This document shows, piece by piece, positions 33,544 to 45,620 of a stretch of 64,000 nucleotides of DNA. The notes under the pieces were generated by a model. That model was not told the origin of the DNA, did no database searches, and worked only from the letters and a program-made list of their open reading frames with translations. The stretch covers positions 74,484,647-74,548,646 of the forward strand of contig NC_051069.1 in the NCBI RefSeq assembly GCF_004664715.2, in the 5' to 3' direction. Every line of letters starts with the position of its first letter. Position 1 is the stretch's first letter. Position numbers and translations under genes: made by a program. This DNA is from Peromyscus leucopus. Its lineage: Eukaryota > Chordata > Mammalia > Rodentia > Cricetidae.

Positions 33544-35668
33544 ATGAGTTTTAGTTTGGATTGGTTTTTGTCAGGTGAATTAAGTCCAGGTCTAGAAGAC
33601 AGTACACAGGTCACACGAACTACGGCACAGCATGTATGGCAGGTGACAAGACCAGACTATTGAGAGAGCACAGCTTCCTAAGACCCCTGAGAAGAGTTTG
33701 GAACTCTGCTGTAGTAAGGTCACATCTGTGACTCCATGCCATTGAGTACATAGATAGAAATAGTCCATTCATTGTGTTTTATAAAGGATCTTTGCAAAAA
33801 TCCTATGCAGGATTATTGCTAGAAGAAGAGAAATCCAGAAGTGATTATAGGAAACCAGAAGGTAAATAATGAGACTTGTACTGTGACATCCATGATTGAG
33901 AAACAAAGATATAAGATGAGACTTAGGACAAAATGGTAGTGTCATGTCACACTCTGGATTGGGGCACCATGGCTGAGGGCAAGGGAAAGCCTATATGATA
34001 TCCAGTAAATGATTTTGTGACTTTGAAAAACCATCAGCTCCAGAAAGAGACTAGCTCTCTTGAAGACTTGTTTCTTCTTAGAGTTGCTTTCTCTACCTAA
34101 ACCTCTATTGTGGAGCAGGTACCTAGCAAGGGGCACCCCCTGGAAAGTAATCAGCATTTTAATTACATGCATACTAATTAAAAACATGGAGTAAATGAGC
34201 GTGTTTGGACTTTAAGCATCAGACGTATGATCAATGATGTAGGTGGTGAATTGAAAGAGTGGGGTCACAGAAGCCATGGGAAAAAGGAGGATTAAAAAGG
34301 CAGACATGCTCAACAGTGTTCAGTGCAGAAGGCATGCAGTCAGATAAAGTCTGAAGCCGGCACACAATAGTCTCATTAGAGTGTGAAGGATAGAAATCAG
34401 CATGTGAGATTTCAGAAGTGCTTGAAAGACTGTTTAAAATGTGAGAGGACAGTATCCATCTCCTCTATGAGAACAGCTCTCAAATATTAGTAATTTAACA
34501 CAATCCAAATTTAATCTTAATTGTGCAACATGGGCAGGGGTAGTCAGAATGCCTGCTGATTACAGTCATGAAGGGGCCCGAGCCAGTGAAGAATCATTTT
34601 AGCAAATCACCTTACAGCTGCTTCAATAAGAGAAAGAAATCCCTGTGGCACCTTACAATACATGCCCAGTCACTCACATTTTATTGATCAAGGCAAGTCT
34701 ACCTTAATACTGCTCAAAATTGTTCCATTTTCCAAGCTGACCTCTGATTAAATTATTTGCCTACATGGGTCCATTATATATAAGTAAATATAAACTATTC
34801 TCCCATATGTGAGAGGGTACATTGCAACAACCCCAGTGTATGCCTCAGACTGGGTAATACAGAACACTACCTGTGCTTTTTTCCACAAATACATATGTAG
34901 AATACAGTTTATTTTTAACTAGGCACAGTAAAGTTAACAACAATAAAATAAAAAAAGATTATAATAATATACAGTAGTAAGCTATATACCTCTAGCATCT
35001 CTTTCAAAGTATCTTAAACAGTAGATTCACCCTTCCTATGAGACAATATAGGTCAGACAAAATGAGATGAAATGGGGACAACAGCATTGTGTCATACCAC
35101 TAAGCTACTAATGTTATATATTCAAGTGTTACTGGGGCACACGTATGTAATATCACAACAGCCAATCTGTCACTTCAGGCAGCTGCAGAGTGGCTAATGA
35201 GTGGGTAATGTATACCATGTGGAAATTCTGGTAAAGGAGTGATTCACATACAAGGCGAGTTGGAATGAGATGCTGTAAAATTTCTTAACACTACTCAAAA
35301 TGACGCTCAACTTCAAACTTTTGAATTATTTCTGGAATCTTCTGTTTAGTATTTCTTACCCGTGGTCTGCCCTGGGATAGAAACCACAGCAAGTGAACGA
35401 TGGATAATAGGAAACAACTGGATTTACTCATGCTTCTGTTATTGCCTTAGTTTTGTGGGATCTGTCCTCAATTCTAAAGGGCAGGAATGTCCCCATCTTT
35501 TTATGAAGTCAACTGGCAGAAAGGAATATACTCAGCCCATGATGCTCACTAAGCAGTTGATGTCTCTGAGAAAAGACACCTCAGCAAAAGTTTTAGGGGC
35601 CTCATCACCCCAACCCTGAGTACACAGAGTGATTTATACAAAGGTTTATGAAGAGAATTGAAAACTGT

Positions 35669-35669
<1 letters not shown>
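33544..35669. other. Unique sequence
   Basis: No gene, SINE or LTR recognised. Confidence 0.4.

Positions 35670-35723
<54 letters not shown>
35670..35723. repeat. (CA)n microsatellite
   Basis: About 26 perfect CA units. The Cys-Val frame on the opposite strand is an artefact. Confidence 0.97.
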
Positions 35724-35724
<1 letters not shown>

Positions 35725-36016
35725 AGGGCTAAGGCAGGAAGCTGAGCAGCAGTGAGTGGCCCAGCTCTTATGGAAACTCCACTCCTTTACAGGCACCACG
35801 GTAACTGTGATTATCTGCTTTCTGAGACTTGCCCAAACCTGTCAAGTTCTCACTTTGAAAACTTGCAGACAATCTACCACATATTTATGCACTCATTTCC
35901 GTATGCAAAGAAGTTGCTCCTGAGCAGTAAAGCCTCATCAAGGAAGCTCCTGACTGAGGTATCTTTATCATGCTTACTTCTCTGCTTCACCTTCGTTCTC
36001 TTGGGTGGCTCTCCAG

Positions 36017-36210
36017 GACCTTCACCATCATAAGCATATCGCCCCACTTGGTTCAAAGTATAGTGTGGTCTGCAGGACATATGTTCGAACTGGTGCCTGT
36101 GTGAGAAACAGAAAACCTGGGTCTGCTACCATCTGGTCGACAGAGCTGAGCAGCCACAGAAGCGCAGAGTCGGGGCGATTTGAAAGGAAAACAGGTGTGC
36201 TTGCATTCTG
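36017..36210 (+). CDS. Candidate 194-bp exon, unknown gene
   Basis: A long pyrimidine-rich acceptor (gttctcttgggtggctctccag) precedes a segment open in one frame for 64 codons. The frame stops only in the strong donor ctg|gtaagg, where the stop codon is the TAA of the splice site. Translation begins DLHHHKHIAPLGSKYSVVCR and is rich in Arg and Ser towards the end. Six CpGs cluster in its second half, more than its surroundings. No domain is recognised, and the phase does not join the candidate at 32385-32424. It could be a non-coding exon or chance. Confidence 0.2.
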
Positions 36211-37425
36211 GTAAGGATTTCCATTATGCTCATAGCTGAAAATTTAGATTCAGTCATTAAATTCTTGAGCCAGGCGGAGTCACAAAAACCACCCACACAC
36301 AAAATAAATAGGTCAGACAAACCGAGAGAGAGAAAAAAAAAAGGCTTTTTGAAGAAAAAGGAGACTTTGTCAAGGAAAGTGTTTAATGAGAGCCTGAGTG
36401 AGACAGAAAAGACAGCTTATGATTAGGAAAAAGCTAAGCCACTGCCTTTTGGGTGTGTCCTCAGTGAAAGCGTCTTGGACAGTGACCCACTGAATCTACT
36501 AAATCTTTTCCATACAGGTATGAAAACACAGTTTTGTGTCCTGTTAGTTTCAACCCTGGATTCAGGGTAGAAGCCTCACAGCCAAATGGTTATCATAAAT
36601 AATTTCCCTCTGGAGCTGATTCCAGCTAACATTTACCCAGTTAGAATCTGCGCAAAGGATGCCGCAGCAAGCCACAAATGAGGGGAAACAAAGTGGGCCC
36701 TGGTGATCAGAAGGGTTGCTTTATCTCATTAACTGGCATTTGTGATTCTTGGGTAGCTAAATGCAGTCAGTAATATCAGCTCCCTGGCTGGAGGTGATCT
36801 TTCTCCGGACCAATATGGAACGTGACCGTGGGTGACACGTACTTCCAGGGTACAGGCTGGGCTCCTAACAATGACTTGTGTTTTTCCCCATCCTTTCCTT
36901 CACCATGACCCCTACTCCTATTATTCCCATTCTCTCACCTTTTCTCTTATTCTGATGAGTTTTAGTTCTGTTAAGAACTAGAACCCCTAGCTCATCGGTA
37001 AATTCTGTGGCCTTGGTTACTATCCCTGACCTTTGGAGAAGATGGTATGAAATGAAGAGTCCATGAGGGCAGATCGCAGGGGTACCTTGGGCAAAACAAA
37101 GCACTCAATAAATGTGGCCATGAAGCGTTTAATGTATTGTCTGTAGCTGAAAATATCTCTCTGAAGTTTTCAGCTGAAATTGTTTACGAACATCGACAAG
37201 GTATTGTGGCCCCTTCCCCACCTCATCCCCTTCTCCCAATCCTCCCCAAGCACAAGAATTCTGCTTGTGGAGTATCACAACTCAGACTATTTCCAACTGC
37301 CCTTTCAATCAGTGAAACCAAAGGAACTCAGTAGAAAGAGAATCAGGAAATTGTTTTGATGTCCCAAACTCATTCAAAACAGATTAAATTGATGTTGTCA
37401 TTGCTGTGTTTTCCACATTTTCCAG
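36211..37425. other. Unique sequence
   Basis: No gene recognised. A short A-run lies at 36332-36343. About 37060-37110 ends in a MIR-like cactcaataaatg. Confidence 0.35.
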
Positions 37426-37601
37426 GGAAGCTCAAAATCTCAGGTCTGAGAAGAAGAGGAGGAAAACTGCAATTGGAAATCTGTGGGAAACAGAAATGTG
37501 AGCCTCTCCAGAACTCATATTATTACACTACTGCTCAGAACTGTTGGAAGAGGGCAGGTCCAAAGTGTGAGAGGAGGATGCTCAGGGATACTGGTGTGTA
37601 A
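37426..37601 (+). CDS. Candidate terminal exon, phase-compatible with 32385
   Basis: A good acceptor (gttttccacattttccag) opens a frame needing one base from the previous exon, which the donor at 32424 supplies. The joined product would run from the signal-peptide-like head into GKLKISGLRRRGGKLQLEIC and end at TAA 37599-37601 with four cysteines after the head. A donor-like gtgagc at 37498 would shorten it. No family is recognised; the 5-kb intron and all splicing are hypothetical. Confidence 0.15.
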
Positions 37602-38107
37602 GGAAGTGTATATATTTTCTAATTCTGCCTAACATTACGAGTTATCACTTCAAATTCCAGTGGCGGGTAACCAGCTCAAGCAAGTTAATAGCTACTTATA
37701 AAGCACTACTGTGACTAATAAAGCCCTCGGACCCATTATTCAATTTGTCTGTTCCATGACGTATTTTGACTTTAGACACTGGCATACAAAAATAACCTAC
37801 TATGAACTCAGACTGTTATTTTAAATTTGAGGCTACTTTTGCCAAAGCCACAGGGATTTTAGAGAAAACTCACCATTAGAAGAAGCAACATGCCACACTC
37901 CAAGTCACTTGGAGTTTGTTGGGAGCTGCAAGGTAGCAGCTGCCAACAAACAAAAACAGGAGCCGAGTTTCCGGGTAGGGTCCTCATAAATGCATGCTAC
38001 TTTCCCACTTGAATCAACACGAAAACCAACTACATAGGACATACACCTGTAATGTCTTAACATTCTAACCTGGGAAACTGTTTCTCATTCTGTTCACAAA
38101 TAAGATG
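37602..38107. other. Unique sequence
   Basis: No gene or repeat recognised. Confidence 0.35.
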
Positions 38108-38299
38108 AAGTGGCCCACACCTTTCATTTCAACACTTGGAGCCAGAGAGGTAGGTGGATCTCTAAGAGTTGGAGCCAGTATGATCTACAGAGTGAGTTCC
38201 AGGACAGCCAGGACTACACAGAGAAACCCTATCTCAAAAATAAATAAATAAATAAATAAATAAATAAATAGATAGATAAATAAATAAATAAATAAATAA
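38108..38299 (+). mobile_element. B1 SINE with (AAAT)n tail
   Basis: cacacctttcatttcaacac, gaggtaggtggatctctaag, gagttccaggacagccagga and ctacacagagaaaccctatc, then an expanded aaataaataaat tail with two GATA interruptions. Confidence 0.9.
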
Positions 38300-41269
38300 G
38301 AATTTGACTTAACATCACAATTACAATTTGTGTTTTGTGACATACTTCCTTGCTGTTTTTTGTTCGTTTGTTTTCACTATTACACATTAATACTAGTAGT
38401 CAAGACTCTTTTTCCAGTTCCTCTATTAACTCAAGAGTGGCAATCGGATCCTACCCTTCATAAGTTAGTATTTTCCAAGGAAAGAGAGTTCAGCAAAAGA
38501 ATGCTTTAAGTGGTTGATCCAAGCCCAATGTAACCCTCCTATTCAACTTTAGAGAGACCTTCTAAATCCAGAAGTGGCAAAACCACCTCATTCATTAGCA
38601 CACTCAGAAATCCCTAAATGACGCCAATAGACAAGACAAGAAGTAATTATGAAGACAAAAATCAGAAGCCAAATTTAATCTTCTTTCTTTAACCATAATT
38701 TAATAAGAAAAAATTTAAAGGAATAAAATAATCTGTAGATTAAATATCAAATATCTCCTGTATTATCAGATCTTCTACAAAAAAATGGGTTATAAAATTA
38801 ACAATAATTTTTAGAAAACACATGAGCTGATGGATTCTTCTCTGTCATCCAAACTACTTAACTGGACAAACAGCATGGAATGGTTACTTTCTGTCTTTCT
38901 GTATATTTCTTTTTAAGGGAGTTTCCTGGTTTTGTCAATGTGAAAAATCCCAAGTTTTCTCTCCTAAATCAATGTTTATTTTTTTTGGAAGTTTCAAAAG
39001 CTAACGTTTTTGTTATTGAAACTAGTTATGTTTATAACTTAGTAGAGAGAATAAAGATCATGAGAAATTTCCCATCTCATTAAGGCACTGAGTAAACAGA
39101 AGGAATTAGCGATAGTCAAAGGCATATAATTATCTAAAAAGGGATCTAATTTAATCCTGAAACAAACTTTAAAATACACACTATTATCTTCATGCAGACT
39201 AGGAGAAAAGTTTTCATGGAAATGAACTAATGTGCCATGGGCTTCCAGCAAGTGGTCAGTGGGGCCTGAACTTGTGTGCCTGGCTCACCCGTCATCATGG
39301 TAGGTCTGCACTTCAAGATGATGCTGAATTAGTGATCCCCGCCCCCAAGATAGTGATAGTTACATTAGCAGTAAGGACAGGCTGCAGAAGAGTGAGGTGA
39401 ATCTGCATATAGATCTGAAGTCTCGCATTTGCATATGTGAGTCATGAAGCCAGTCAGAAGCAAAACTGTGGAGTTGGCAGACACAGTCTTGACTGCCTCC
39501 ACCCTGTTTTCCCCTGAGGCACTCTGACGCCTTGCTGATGCCTGGCAGCCCAAGTCCCTCCTGCCTTGCCTTTGCCTCTTGTACCACAGACTATTTTGTA
39601 TCATAATTACCTGTGTGTCCTCCTCACCAAAAACTCCAGCAGTCTATAAACGTAAGACATATAGAGTGTCTCATTCTTTCTTCCTTATTGTACTGAGCTC
39701 AAAAGAGCATGCTCAGCAAACATTTATAGAATAAATTTGTGAACATTGACTGGACTTCACTCTCTTCTCCAACTAAAATGTCTAAGCCTTGCATTTTTTA
39801 CTATACAGTTCTCTGAGCTTTGCTTTTTATTGTGACAAATTAATAATATATTCTGTTAGCTCACAAGGAGATGGTTGGCTGACCCTCTCAGATCTTATAA
39901 AGTGGTATTATTGCATATGAGAATAAGTACACTGCAGGCTAAATACCCAATCTTGCCTTGTGCCCATTAGGTTACTTTAAATATGAGGGCTTTAAAGGGG
40001 TAGAGTCTTGGAAAGATGAATATAATATAAAAAATTGCCTCTGGGCAATCCAACATGTCAGTACAAACTGAGGCCTGGTTAAGAGCAGAACAAGGAAGGA
40101 ACTCAGGGTCACACACTTAACATATGCCATCTTACTTAGTTCTCAAAATGGACCTTGAGGCAGGTGTTATTTTTATGAAAGGGAAGAGAGTACGGAGATA
40201 CATTACCCCATGACAGATATGAACGAATCATCCAGGAAGATTCCACTTTGGCCTGGCATCAACTTTCTTATTGCCCGAGTTCTCTGCTGCTCAAGGTTAT
40301 TGTCTAGACAGCAGCTGGAGGACTGGAGACTTCTTACAAAGAAACTTTGCCATAAGATTAGCACTGTGAACTTTCTTAAGGTGACAGAAAAGAAGAGCCT
40401 TGAGATAGAAGAGAAACAAAACTCATTTGGGGCACTGTTGCTAAAGCTTTGGCTACAATCCCATTTGATACCCCATGGGGACCACTCCTTCCCTTCCTAT
40501 AGAAAGCCTTCACCAGGGTTCCAGAATGGTTCCCAAATCCACACCAGCTGCAGAAATACAGGTGTGGCTGGTCCTACAGCAGCAACTTCAGGAAAAAAAA
40601 AAAAAAAACACATTTGATAAGAAAGTCAATTCAAGTTATTTTGATTCTGTGGTTAAAAATCCCAACACAAGCACCAAAAGTCCAAAGAAGCTTGTGGCTG
40701 ACTGGTTGCATAAAGGTAGAAAGAGAAACCGTGGAAGAGAGAAGCTTCCTGTCTAAAAACAGTCATGTTCCTTCGAGTGGCTCTTTAATCAGCTTCCCAG
40801 ATTTCTCAGTCTCTATGATTGTCAGGATGACACCCGGTGTTTAAGATTGCCGGAGACTTATATAGGATGATGTATATAAACCACACAGCAGTGGTTCAGT
40901 GAATTACTGTTCCTTTTTGAAATGTATGAGTACTGACAATCAGTTCCAAGCTCACTAAGAGACATCCATACTGAGCAGTCTAGGTTATTTTCTGGTAACC
41001 AAATAACGGAAGTTGGATTCCATGTGGAAAGAGGTTCAGTCTCCTGTGATTGTGGGTAGAGGGCTTTGAACACAGTCAAGGGGACTCAGAGGTGTCCAAT
41101 CACATGCTGACAAGCTGCTACATGTCAACCTGGGAGTAGAATTCTAGTGCTTAGGCAAGGTCCAGCTCACTTTTTGAAAATACACTATTTCTTATATGAC
41201 TGAAAATAAGGTATTATTTTTCCATAATCTGGAAAATATTTTTCAACTTTTTCATGTATTTGTTTACAT
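38300..41269. other. Mostly unique sequence with MIR-like fossils
   Basis: MIR-like patterns occur at 39150-39290 (plus; tttaatcctgaaacaaac ... aagtggtcagtggggcctg) and about 40130-40190 (plus). A poly(A) run lies at 40592-40608. The 135-codon frame at 40210-40617 ends in that poly(A) run; it has no domain signature. Confidence 0.4.
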
Positions 41270-41490
41270 ATTTAGTATTGCATTGGGGTATAGAACACAG
41301 GGACTCGCACACACTAGGCAAAGGCTTTGCCACTCCGCTATAACCCCACGCTTTGTGACACTTTCTTTTTTTTTTTTTACTTTTTATTTTGAGACAGTTT
41401 CTCAATTTTCCAAACAGGGTTTAAACTCGTGTTCCTGTTGCCTTGGCATCCTGAGTAGCCAGAATAATAAGACTGTACCATTGGATCCCA
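41270..41490 (-). mobile_element. ID-like and B1-like SINEs joined, reverse strand
   Basis: 41270-41353 is the complement of an ID head (ggactcgcacacactaggca, gccactccgctataacccc). After a T-rich spacer, 41385-41490 is a diverged B1-like right part (gagacagtttctcaatttt, ttgccttggcatcctgagtag). The order, B1 then ID on the minus strand, differs from a standard B4. Confidence 0.6.
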
Positions 41491-42974
41491 CGTCTTCCTT
41501 TTATAATTAGTGTACTGATTTTAAATAAATGAATTTTGTTATGATGTTTTCATACATGAACCAGAGTGTACTAGAATGATGTTTGAATGATCTTTAGAAA
41601 ATATAAGGAAAAATAAAAATCATTCCAAATCCCAATGTTAACACTGGGTTTGTGTCCTAAATTTTCTCTCATGTCTTGGGATCTCAGTGTATGTTTGTGT
41701 ATGTGCTTACAAATACATGGTATATGGCGCATCCAATTTTTTCTATGTATCATGCAAAAAAATTTTATAGCACACAGTTGACACAAACACATTGTGACAA
41801 TTAAATGTTTAAAAATTTTTATGAAGCAACATTTGAACTGAGGGTTTAAGCATAGGCGTTAACAAGAACAGAACAGCAGGAACGGCCGTGGCCTTCTTAA
41901 GACAGATGCCTAAGTGTTCTCCTGAACACTGACCTCCAAGGGTTGTCTCATGCTATAGTTCATGACTTTATTACATTTCATTAAGTAAAAGTTTAGAAGA
42001 AATTTTAATTCTGTCTTTAATGTGATTTTAAAATATCAGTGATTAATGTCATTTGCATGAGTTTTATGTGTAATTCTGATAACTCTCTAAAGTAATTTTA
42101 TTTCCTGTGAATTTTTTTTTAATTTACTGGGAAAATACAATATACAAGTTCATAGATTTTGGTATATATTTCAATATTATCTTTTAATGTACCAATTTTG
42201 ACTCTTTTACTCAAATCTACATCTAAGTATTATCATAAAGGCCTGGTAGCTTACTAGGTTAAAAATCTCTGCCAAATTCTTACCTTTGTATGCCTCTCTT
42301 CTCACGTGTGACTTTCAGGTTTTTCATGTATGTGTTGAGCATTTGCTCTTACATTTTAGAGTATTGTCTGAGCACATGATTTTCCCATGATTCTTCTGGC
42401 CTTTACCAAAAATACCAAACACTATGGAAGAGTTCTGGAGACATAGAAGTCATGAATCATTTCCAGTGCATATATTGTAAGAAGTTTCCCTATTTATCAA
42501 ACTTTAAGTCTTTTTCTTAAAGGGTTTTAATTTTTAACATACATATATTGAGGCATTTTTTTTTAATTTGGCCAGATTTATCAACCTTTCCAGAACTAAA
42601 AAAAAAAATACCCAAAATAAATAACTTTAAAAGGTAAAAAAGCACGCACTTCAGTTATTACAAAGATGTAAACCAAACATCCTCATTCCAAGTGACTAAA
42701 AATCGTATCTAACTTCGCAGAGGACAGTCATCAAGATGCTATCTTCTGAAGTATAGTCATCAAGGTACTGTATTCTGAAGTATAGTCTGAATGGTCACAA
42801 AGAAATATACCTGTGGAGGGAAGATAATAAACAGTTCTGGTGTAAGAAAATCAAAGGTGGGGGCAAAATAAATAAATCAGCTGACTAGCACAAGTCTTAC
42901 AGCTGAGAGTGTATTCGGGCAGAAGGACAAAGCAAAGGGACAAGTTGGAGTCAAAATACACTGGTTAAAAACTA
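41491..42974. other. AT-rich unique sequence
   Basis: No gene recognised. A 29-30-bp tandem duplication (tcatcaag..ct..ttctgaagtatag) occurs at 42728-42788. Confidence 0.4.
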
Positions 42975-44470
42975 TTGACAGAGCTGCCACCTGGGGCTAT
43001 AGAGACATCTGTGCCAGGCTGCAGCTGATGGCCATGTCTGGGTCCATAGCCCTACTGCAGTCAGGGACTGTGTTGATGTCCGTGACTCCTGTTACCTTTG
43101 AAGGCAATGCAGAAACCAGAGCTCTGAACCAAGACCTGAGGCCATGTTAGTGTCCAAAGGTCATACAACCACCATGACCATGCAGATGTTAAGTACCTTG
43201 CGGAGCAACCTGGGCCTATGTGGACACCTGGGCCTGAGCTACAGCCTGGAGCCATGTCTAGGTCTGTGGTCTAGTTGCAATCATGGTCTGTGTTGATATC
43301 AATGGCTCCTGGTACCATCAAAGGCCGGGCTTGAGATCTGGGCCACCACCCAGGGTCATGCTGTTGTCCAAGGGCCACCTTGCAGCTGGAGTGATGCCAA
43401 TCTCAGTGACATATGCAGCCACCTAGGGCCATGGTGACATCCAGGCCTGGACACTGCTGAGGACCATGTCCGGGTCTGTGGTTATACCACAACCTGGCTC
43501 TGTGGTGATGTCGATGGCCCACGTTGGCACCAAAGACCACAAGAACCCACGCCCATCTTCCCACACCTGCCTCTGGACCACCACCTGTGGCTATGCTAGA
43601 GTCTGAGAGACATGTCATTGCTGTGACCATGTCAGCCTCAGTGGCTTGTGCTGCTACCTGTGGCCACGGTGTTGTCCATACCCAAACTGCTGCCGAGGGC
43701 CATGTCTGGGTCTGCAGCTCCATTGCAGCCAGGGTCTGCATTGGTGTCCACTGAAGGCAACACAGATGCCTCGGTCTGCATCCTGGCCCAGGAAAGCTGG
43801 CCCCGCCCCTAATAGGAGAGGGCCCACACACACACACTTGAGAAAACTTGGCCCCCTGCTTACCATGGGCCTGGAGAGCTAGCTTTGCCCCTCATCTGTG
43901 AAGAGTAATGGTCCCAGTGGCCTAGATAGTCCAACTCAGCTGCCACCCAGGCATGCATCCAGGGCTTGGAGTTGGCACACCCCAACATCTATCTACACCA
44001 TCTACAATTTGCTGGGGTGTTTAAAAGGACTGATCCTGTGGAACCATAGCCTCAGAATCTCCACGACTCTGGACAACAGCATGCCCCAAGAGGAATGGGG
44101 TGGGGTCCAGTTTTGATGATGTGCAAAGCCAAAGGCCTTGAACCTGACCAATAACTCATTAGACAATGAACATTTGCAAGTAATGGTTTTGGACAAAAGG
44201 ATATACTGCATGACACAGTAGCTCCCAAGGCCACTGAGATGAATGAAGATACAATGGAGAGGCAGGAAATACGGAGGCAAGAAGTGCTTTCCCTTCCATT
44301 AAAAATATATATATATATTACTGTTTATTTTTATCTTATTTTTATGCTTTTTAGCTTTTCTTTTGGGGGGCACTACAAGAGTGAGGGGGAGATATGGAGG
44401 GACTGGGAGAAGAGTGGAATTGGTGTGCATAGTGTGAAATTCCCAAAGAATCAGTTTTTAAAAGTGACCA
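42975..44470 (+). mobile_element. Old rodent repeat with L1-like 3' end and tandem interior
   Basis: A GC-rich interior made of degenerate ~220-bp units (42975-43780) leads into a 3' section that ends like a rodent L1 tail: gagatatggagggactggga, gggagaagagtggaattggt, atagtgtgaaattcccaaag. I suspect an L1_Mur-like 3' region but cannot assign it. The open frames of up to 144 codons on both strands (for example minus 43403-43837) follow from GC-rich repeat composition. Confidence 0.55.
43023..43770. repeat. Four degenerate tandem units of ~212-236 bp
   Basis: Copies of ccatgtctgggtctgtggtc-like text begin at 43032, 43252, 43464 and 43700. Each is followed by a 'ctgtgttgatgtc' segment and an 'atggctcctg' or equivalent segment. 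Other shared phrases (gccacctggggccatg) recur between them. Confidence 0.7.
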
Positions 44471-44754
44471 AAATAGATACATGCATGTGAGGAAAAAACC
44501 ACTAAAAATTCAAAGTGAAATCAACAGAACTATGCTATTGAAATACAGAAGCCGGCACTTTGACAGACAGACAGTTCAGATGAGCAAACAACTGAGAAAA
44601 CAAAAGCACTACTGACCAAGCTTGTTAACCATAAGATACGTATCAAATTCTGCAACCAAGGAAACGAGCAACCACACTGTCTCCATAGACCACGCTGTGT
44701 GTTTGTATGTGTGTATGTATGTGCGCCAAGATTAAGACTAGTATTGACACTAGG

Positions 44755-45445
44755 ATTGTAGGTGTGGTTTGTTGTAGAATTAGGGTAAGGTTAGAGCTAG
44801 AGTCAGGAATGTGGTTATATCCAAACTTAAAAATAGAGTTAAGTGAGAATTAAGTTTAGTATGAGGGTTGTGGTTAGGGTTAGAAATTAGGACTGGGGAT
44901 AGGGCTAGACTTTGGTAGGAGAGATACAACAGTTAGTGTTAGTAATAATTTTATGTTAGTTTTTTTTTTAACCTAGTTTTAATGTTTCAGCTACATATAA
45001 AGTAAGATTTAGAGTTTGGACTAGGGTCTGATTAGAGTTATTGTGTTAGGGCCTGGAACAATTTTAGGTTTATTTCCAAGATTAATGTTTGAGTTATTGA
45101 TAAGGTTGTGGTTATACTTAATGTTAGGGTTAAGGGTATGGCTAGGAACAATACTGGTATTGTTTCTTAGGTTAATCTTAGAGTTAGCCTCAGTGTTAAG
45201 GTTAGGACTATGTTGTCATTAAAATTACTGTTAGTCTTGGGGTTAGTATTAAAGTTAGGTTTAGAGTTAGGGTTAGAACTGGTGGTACAGTGTTAGGATT
45301 ACAAGTGGGTTAGGTTGGATCAGAGCTAGGGTTAGCCTTATGACTTGGTGTAGCATTTGTGTAAGGGTACATTTAATGTTAGTCATTGATTTATGGTCAT
45401 TAGTTTTAGTTATAGACTGACCTCGTTTTAGTGTTTGGGTGTATA
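44755..45445. repeat. Degenerate TTAGGG-like array
   Basis: About 690 bases of strongly C-poor sequence with roughly 19 GTTAG and five exact TTAGGG motifs, such as ggttagggttag (about 44872) and gagttagggttag (about 45263). The consensus is telomere-like, degraded by substitutions and small indels. It starts after a (TG)n patch at 44697-44722 and ends before a (TTG)n. Confidence 0.75.
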
Positions 45446-45486
45446 GAAAGTTGTTGTTGTTTGTTATTTTTGTTTAATAGCATTTT

Positions 45487-45620
45487 AGGCTGGTTGTGGT
45501 AGTGCAACACTTTAATTCTAGTACGTAGGAGGCAGAGACAGGTAGATCTATATGGTATACATAGTAAATTCCAGGAGAGCCAGGGCTACACAGAGAGAGC
45601 CTATTTAAAAAAAGAAAGAA
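45487..45620 (+). mobile_element. B1 SINE, diverged
   Basis: ggctggttgtggtagtgcaac, aggaggcagagacaggtaga, gagccagggctacacagaga and an A-rich tail. Confidence 0.85.

Noticed and set aside
43403..43837. 144-codon minus-strand frame, Gly/Trp/Cys-rich
   Set aside because: It lies in degenerate GC-rich tandem units and has overlapping frames on the other strand; the pattern follows the repeat, not a protein.
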